This document shows positions 20,767-22,755 of a DNA stretch of 22,755 nucleotides, piece after piece. Position 1 is the stretch's first letter. Each line of letters begins with the position of its first letter. The DNA comes from Acanthaster planci. Lineage: Eukaryota; Echinodermata; Asteroidea; Valvatida; Acanthasteridae. Position numbers and translations under genes: made by a program. The DNA lies in assembly GCF_001949145.1 (NCBI RefSeq), contig NW_019091375.1:1219164-1241918 (forward strand), read 5' to 3'. The notes under the pieces were generated by a model that was not told the origin of the DNA, did no database searches, and worked only from the letters and a program-made list of their open reading frames with translations.

Positions 20767-21081
20767 AGTTCACCTTCTCGTCCTTCACTTTCATAGAGTC
20801 TTCGTCCAACGCCTGGTCTAGAATTTCTCCACACAGCTTAGAATGCCAAAACTGACACAAAAGGCACAAACTTTCACAGAGAAATTTGGCCACCATCGAT
20901 GCCCAGCACGAACTTGAATTCCGATCAGGGGTCAACTTTACAAAATCAGAGCACAAAGCTCTGCCAGCATAAAGCATCAGCTGCCATGGAACACAGGCAA
21001 CTAAAGACAGGGCAGTCGGATCCCACACCTCTAGTGTGTGGTAGTATTCTTCTGGTGCCCCAGATTGCATTATGTACAACC
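20767..21081 (-). CDS. Unknown minus-strand gene, main internal exon
   Basis: This 315-base exon is the best-supported piece of the gene. Its acceptor is TGCTTTGTCTCTAG (AG at 21082-21083) and its donor is a near-consensus GTAAGTTA (from 20766 down), phase 1 at both ends. It encodes about 104 residues with no stop: 'LYIMQSGAPEEYYHTLEVWD', then helical, cysteine-rich hydrophobic stretches such as 'SLVACVPWQLMLYAGRALC' and 'LCESLCLLCQFWHSKLCGEI', and an acidic and basic end 'DEDSMKVKDEKVN'. It is not an Ig domain. The composition resembles an alpha-helical repeat or scaffold protein, but no family could be named. The plus-strand frame on the same interval is a shadow. Confidence 0.55.
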
Positions 21082-21828
21082 CTAGAGACAAAGCATACCC
21101 TTGCATTCAACTATACATTGCCTAGTCCCCTAGATTCCCAAATTTACAAGTCTCTTCAACCTTCTACACCAAAATCTAGATAACTCAGCTGGGAAAAAAC
21201 AGACTAGCACCAAAATAAAGCCATCACATGATTCAACAAAGGAAAAGTTTGAGGGAAAAAAGAATATGTCCGTGACACAATTCCATGTGGAAAGGAACAA
21301 AGGTAAGATGAATATAAAAATAATCTTTGGAATAACAAGCACAACAAATGTGGTACTGAAAGCCTTTTTGGGGTGGAATGCTAATGGATGGAAGAATAAA
21401 AGATAGTTTGGGCTCATATCTTGTATTTTGGTTTTAATCAAAAGAGGTATTCTGCCTGATAATTAGATTCTTATTATAAATGTGCCAAAGCTGGGTTGAA
21501 AAGTGCTATCTTGGCAGCAACAAATTAAGTAAACAAGATTGTTTGGCAATGGTTTGAACTTTTTCACTAAAAATTATTATCAATAGGTGTTTTAAAGTAA
21601 GCAGTTAGCAATACATATGAATTGCTACAGTTGTATCCAATTTGAGTAAATCTGTATTGAGTGCAAGGATATGCAGATTACCCCAAAAACCTTTACATGC
21701 ATGCCCACTTTTCAGACTGGCTCCTTCCTGGAAGCAAGATGGCCAATAAAGGGCCTTTTCAACGCTATACACACCAAACGTAACTGTAGAAATGAGGTAT
21801 ATAGCATGCTTAAGTTTCTACCCCTTAC

Positions 21829-21865
21829 CAGATCCTGCTGCGCACACGCTGCACTTTGCTGTGCT
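21829..21865 (-). CDS. Unknown minus-strand gene, small internal exon
   Basis: This is a candidate 37-base exon, phase 0 to phase 1, reading 'STAKCSVCAAGSG'. The acceptor is a strong pyrimidine-rich tract ending GTACAG (AG at 21866-21867) and the donor is GTAAGG (21823-21828). The same open frame extends upstream through the pyrimidine tract, where it would read as a hydrophobic 'FVLFLLLYLSF'. That stretch could instead be a genuine membrane or signal segment in a longer exon. The short-exon reading is preferred because it joins both neighbours in correct phase. Confidence 0.35.
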
Positions 21866-22404
21866 CTGTACGGGCATGAAGGACAAATAAAGGAGCAAGA
21901 AGAGGACAAAGCTCAGGCTACCGGGGCCTCCATAGAGTGAAGGAGAGCCGCCCTTGGTGTACTGAGGCTGCTTCTCAGCTACACTGACACACACATCACA
22001 CGCTACTTGGTCAAAAAACGAGGTAGTGTTGGAAAACACTACTTTAGTTTTGTCCTTTAACATATTCTTACCGAGACAAAAACACAATAACGAAGCTAAA
22101 AGTCAAATTTATGTTCTCCAAAATTAAAGCACACATACGCGTTAAAATCATGTGACTATAAAGGTCATCAAGGTCAATTTCCGTATTGTGTCCTTGTCCT
22201 TAATGACGTACGAATGACCCAAAAGAGAGACACGAGGGTGGTAATGTTCCAATGGAATTATCATACAAGGAACAAAAATTAAGAAGTGTATAATTTGGGA
22301 TATCATGCACAAACGAAGATAACATTGTGATTATTAATATAGATGATCTGGTGATCATTTACGGGACTAGGCCTATCCAGTCGCGTATTCATCCGCGTGT
22401 TTAC

Positions 22405-22535
22405 CAGACTGAAGAGAGCCCGGAATTCAGATTCGGCCAACGATTCAACAGTGCTCAAAATCCATGAATTGCGGGCTAGATTCAGAACGGTGCTAGTAAA
22501 TCGATGATTTTCTGAGGGGTAATCCTTTGGTTGAA
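22405..22535 (-). CDS. Unknown minus-strand gene, internal exon
   Basis: This is a candidate 131-base exon with acceptor GGGTTTTTTCACTTAG (AG at 22536-22537) and donor GTAAAC (22399-22404). The frame enters in phase 1 and leaves in phase 0. It encodes about 43 residues with a mixed, soluble composition, including 'QPKDYPSENHRF' and an amphipathic 'WILSTVESLAESEFRALFSL' that would form a helix. An alternative donor 33 bases further on keeps the same phase. No family was recognised. Its exit phase fits the entry phase of the 37-base candidate exon at 21829-21865. Upstream exons would lie outside the window. Confidence 0.45.
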
Positions 22536-22755
22536 CTAAGTGAAAAAACCCACAAAATATAGTTAATCCTATTAATCGAGATTTGTTCCAAGACAACATT
22601 AGTGTATTTTTGACGTTAGGCCCAATGATGTTTTCTTTGAAGAAAAATGTCGAAAAGGTCAAGCACGACATGTAGTAAAAATAAATAATAATACAGAAAA
22701 TCATTGCATTCGAAAACATCGCTCTATTTGACATGTTTAGCTCTTTGTGAAATGG

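Noticed and set aside
21130-21441. Minus-strand frame of 103 codons rich in F, I and L
   Set aside because: It lies in the intron between two candidate exons, and its composition is what AT-rich DNA yields.

Overview
The window looks like nuclear DNA of an intron-rich marine invertebrate, most likely a deuterostome such as an echinoderm or hemichordate. The grounds are AT-rich non-coding sequence, many small foldback elements, recurrent TAGGCCTA and ACATGTACATGTA words, a tRNA-derived SINE, a decayed TRIM/NHL-like gene and a multi-exon immunoglobulin-superfamily receptor gene. This taxonomic placement is inference. No bacterial features (operons, ribosome binding sites, CRISPR) are present.

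Best-supported gene: a minus-strand type I membrane protein of the immunoglobulin superfamily, read from about 15717 down to 11904. Four exons each encode one V-like Ig domain (15382-15717, 14842-15189, 14060-14374, 13054-13428). A terminal exon (11904-12112) encodes a short stalk, one transmembrane helix and a short tail with no tyrosine signalling motif. All junctions are phase 1. The domains alternate in type, with D-x-G-x-Y-x-C-like F strands in the 1st and 3rd and 'WCH' F strands in the 2nd and 4th, which suggests duplication of a two-domain module. The signal-peptide exon was not found. A 47-base assembly gap (12266-12312) lies in the last intron.

A second minus-strand gene of unknown function occupies the right end. 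The proposed exons are 22405-22535, 21829-21865, 20767-21081 and 20407-20429, and their phases agree across every junction. They are followed by a long putative 3' UTR to an AATAAA near 19600. This model rests on splice signals and phase only; no family was recognised.

Left third (1-4000): mostly non-coding, with one foldback element (1971-2296) and a frameshifted relic of a TRIM-type coiled coil plus one NHL-like repeat on the plus strand (about 3387-3983). Middle (4000-11800): no convincing gene. It holds several dispersed foldback families, a tRNA-derived SINE (7737-7808) inside a perfect 16-bp inverted repeat, a 176-bp long-arm palindrome (9303-9478), nested direct repeats (10333-10780) and a 51-bp tandem duplication (10772-10873). 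The region 16060-19580 between the two genes is non-coding as far as can be seen and should hold the 5' end of the Ig gene.
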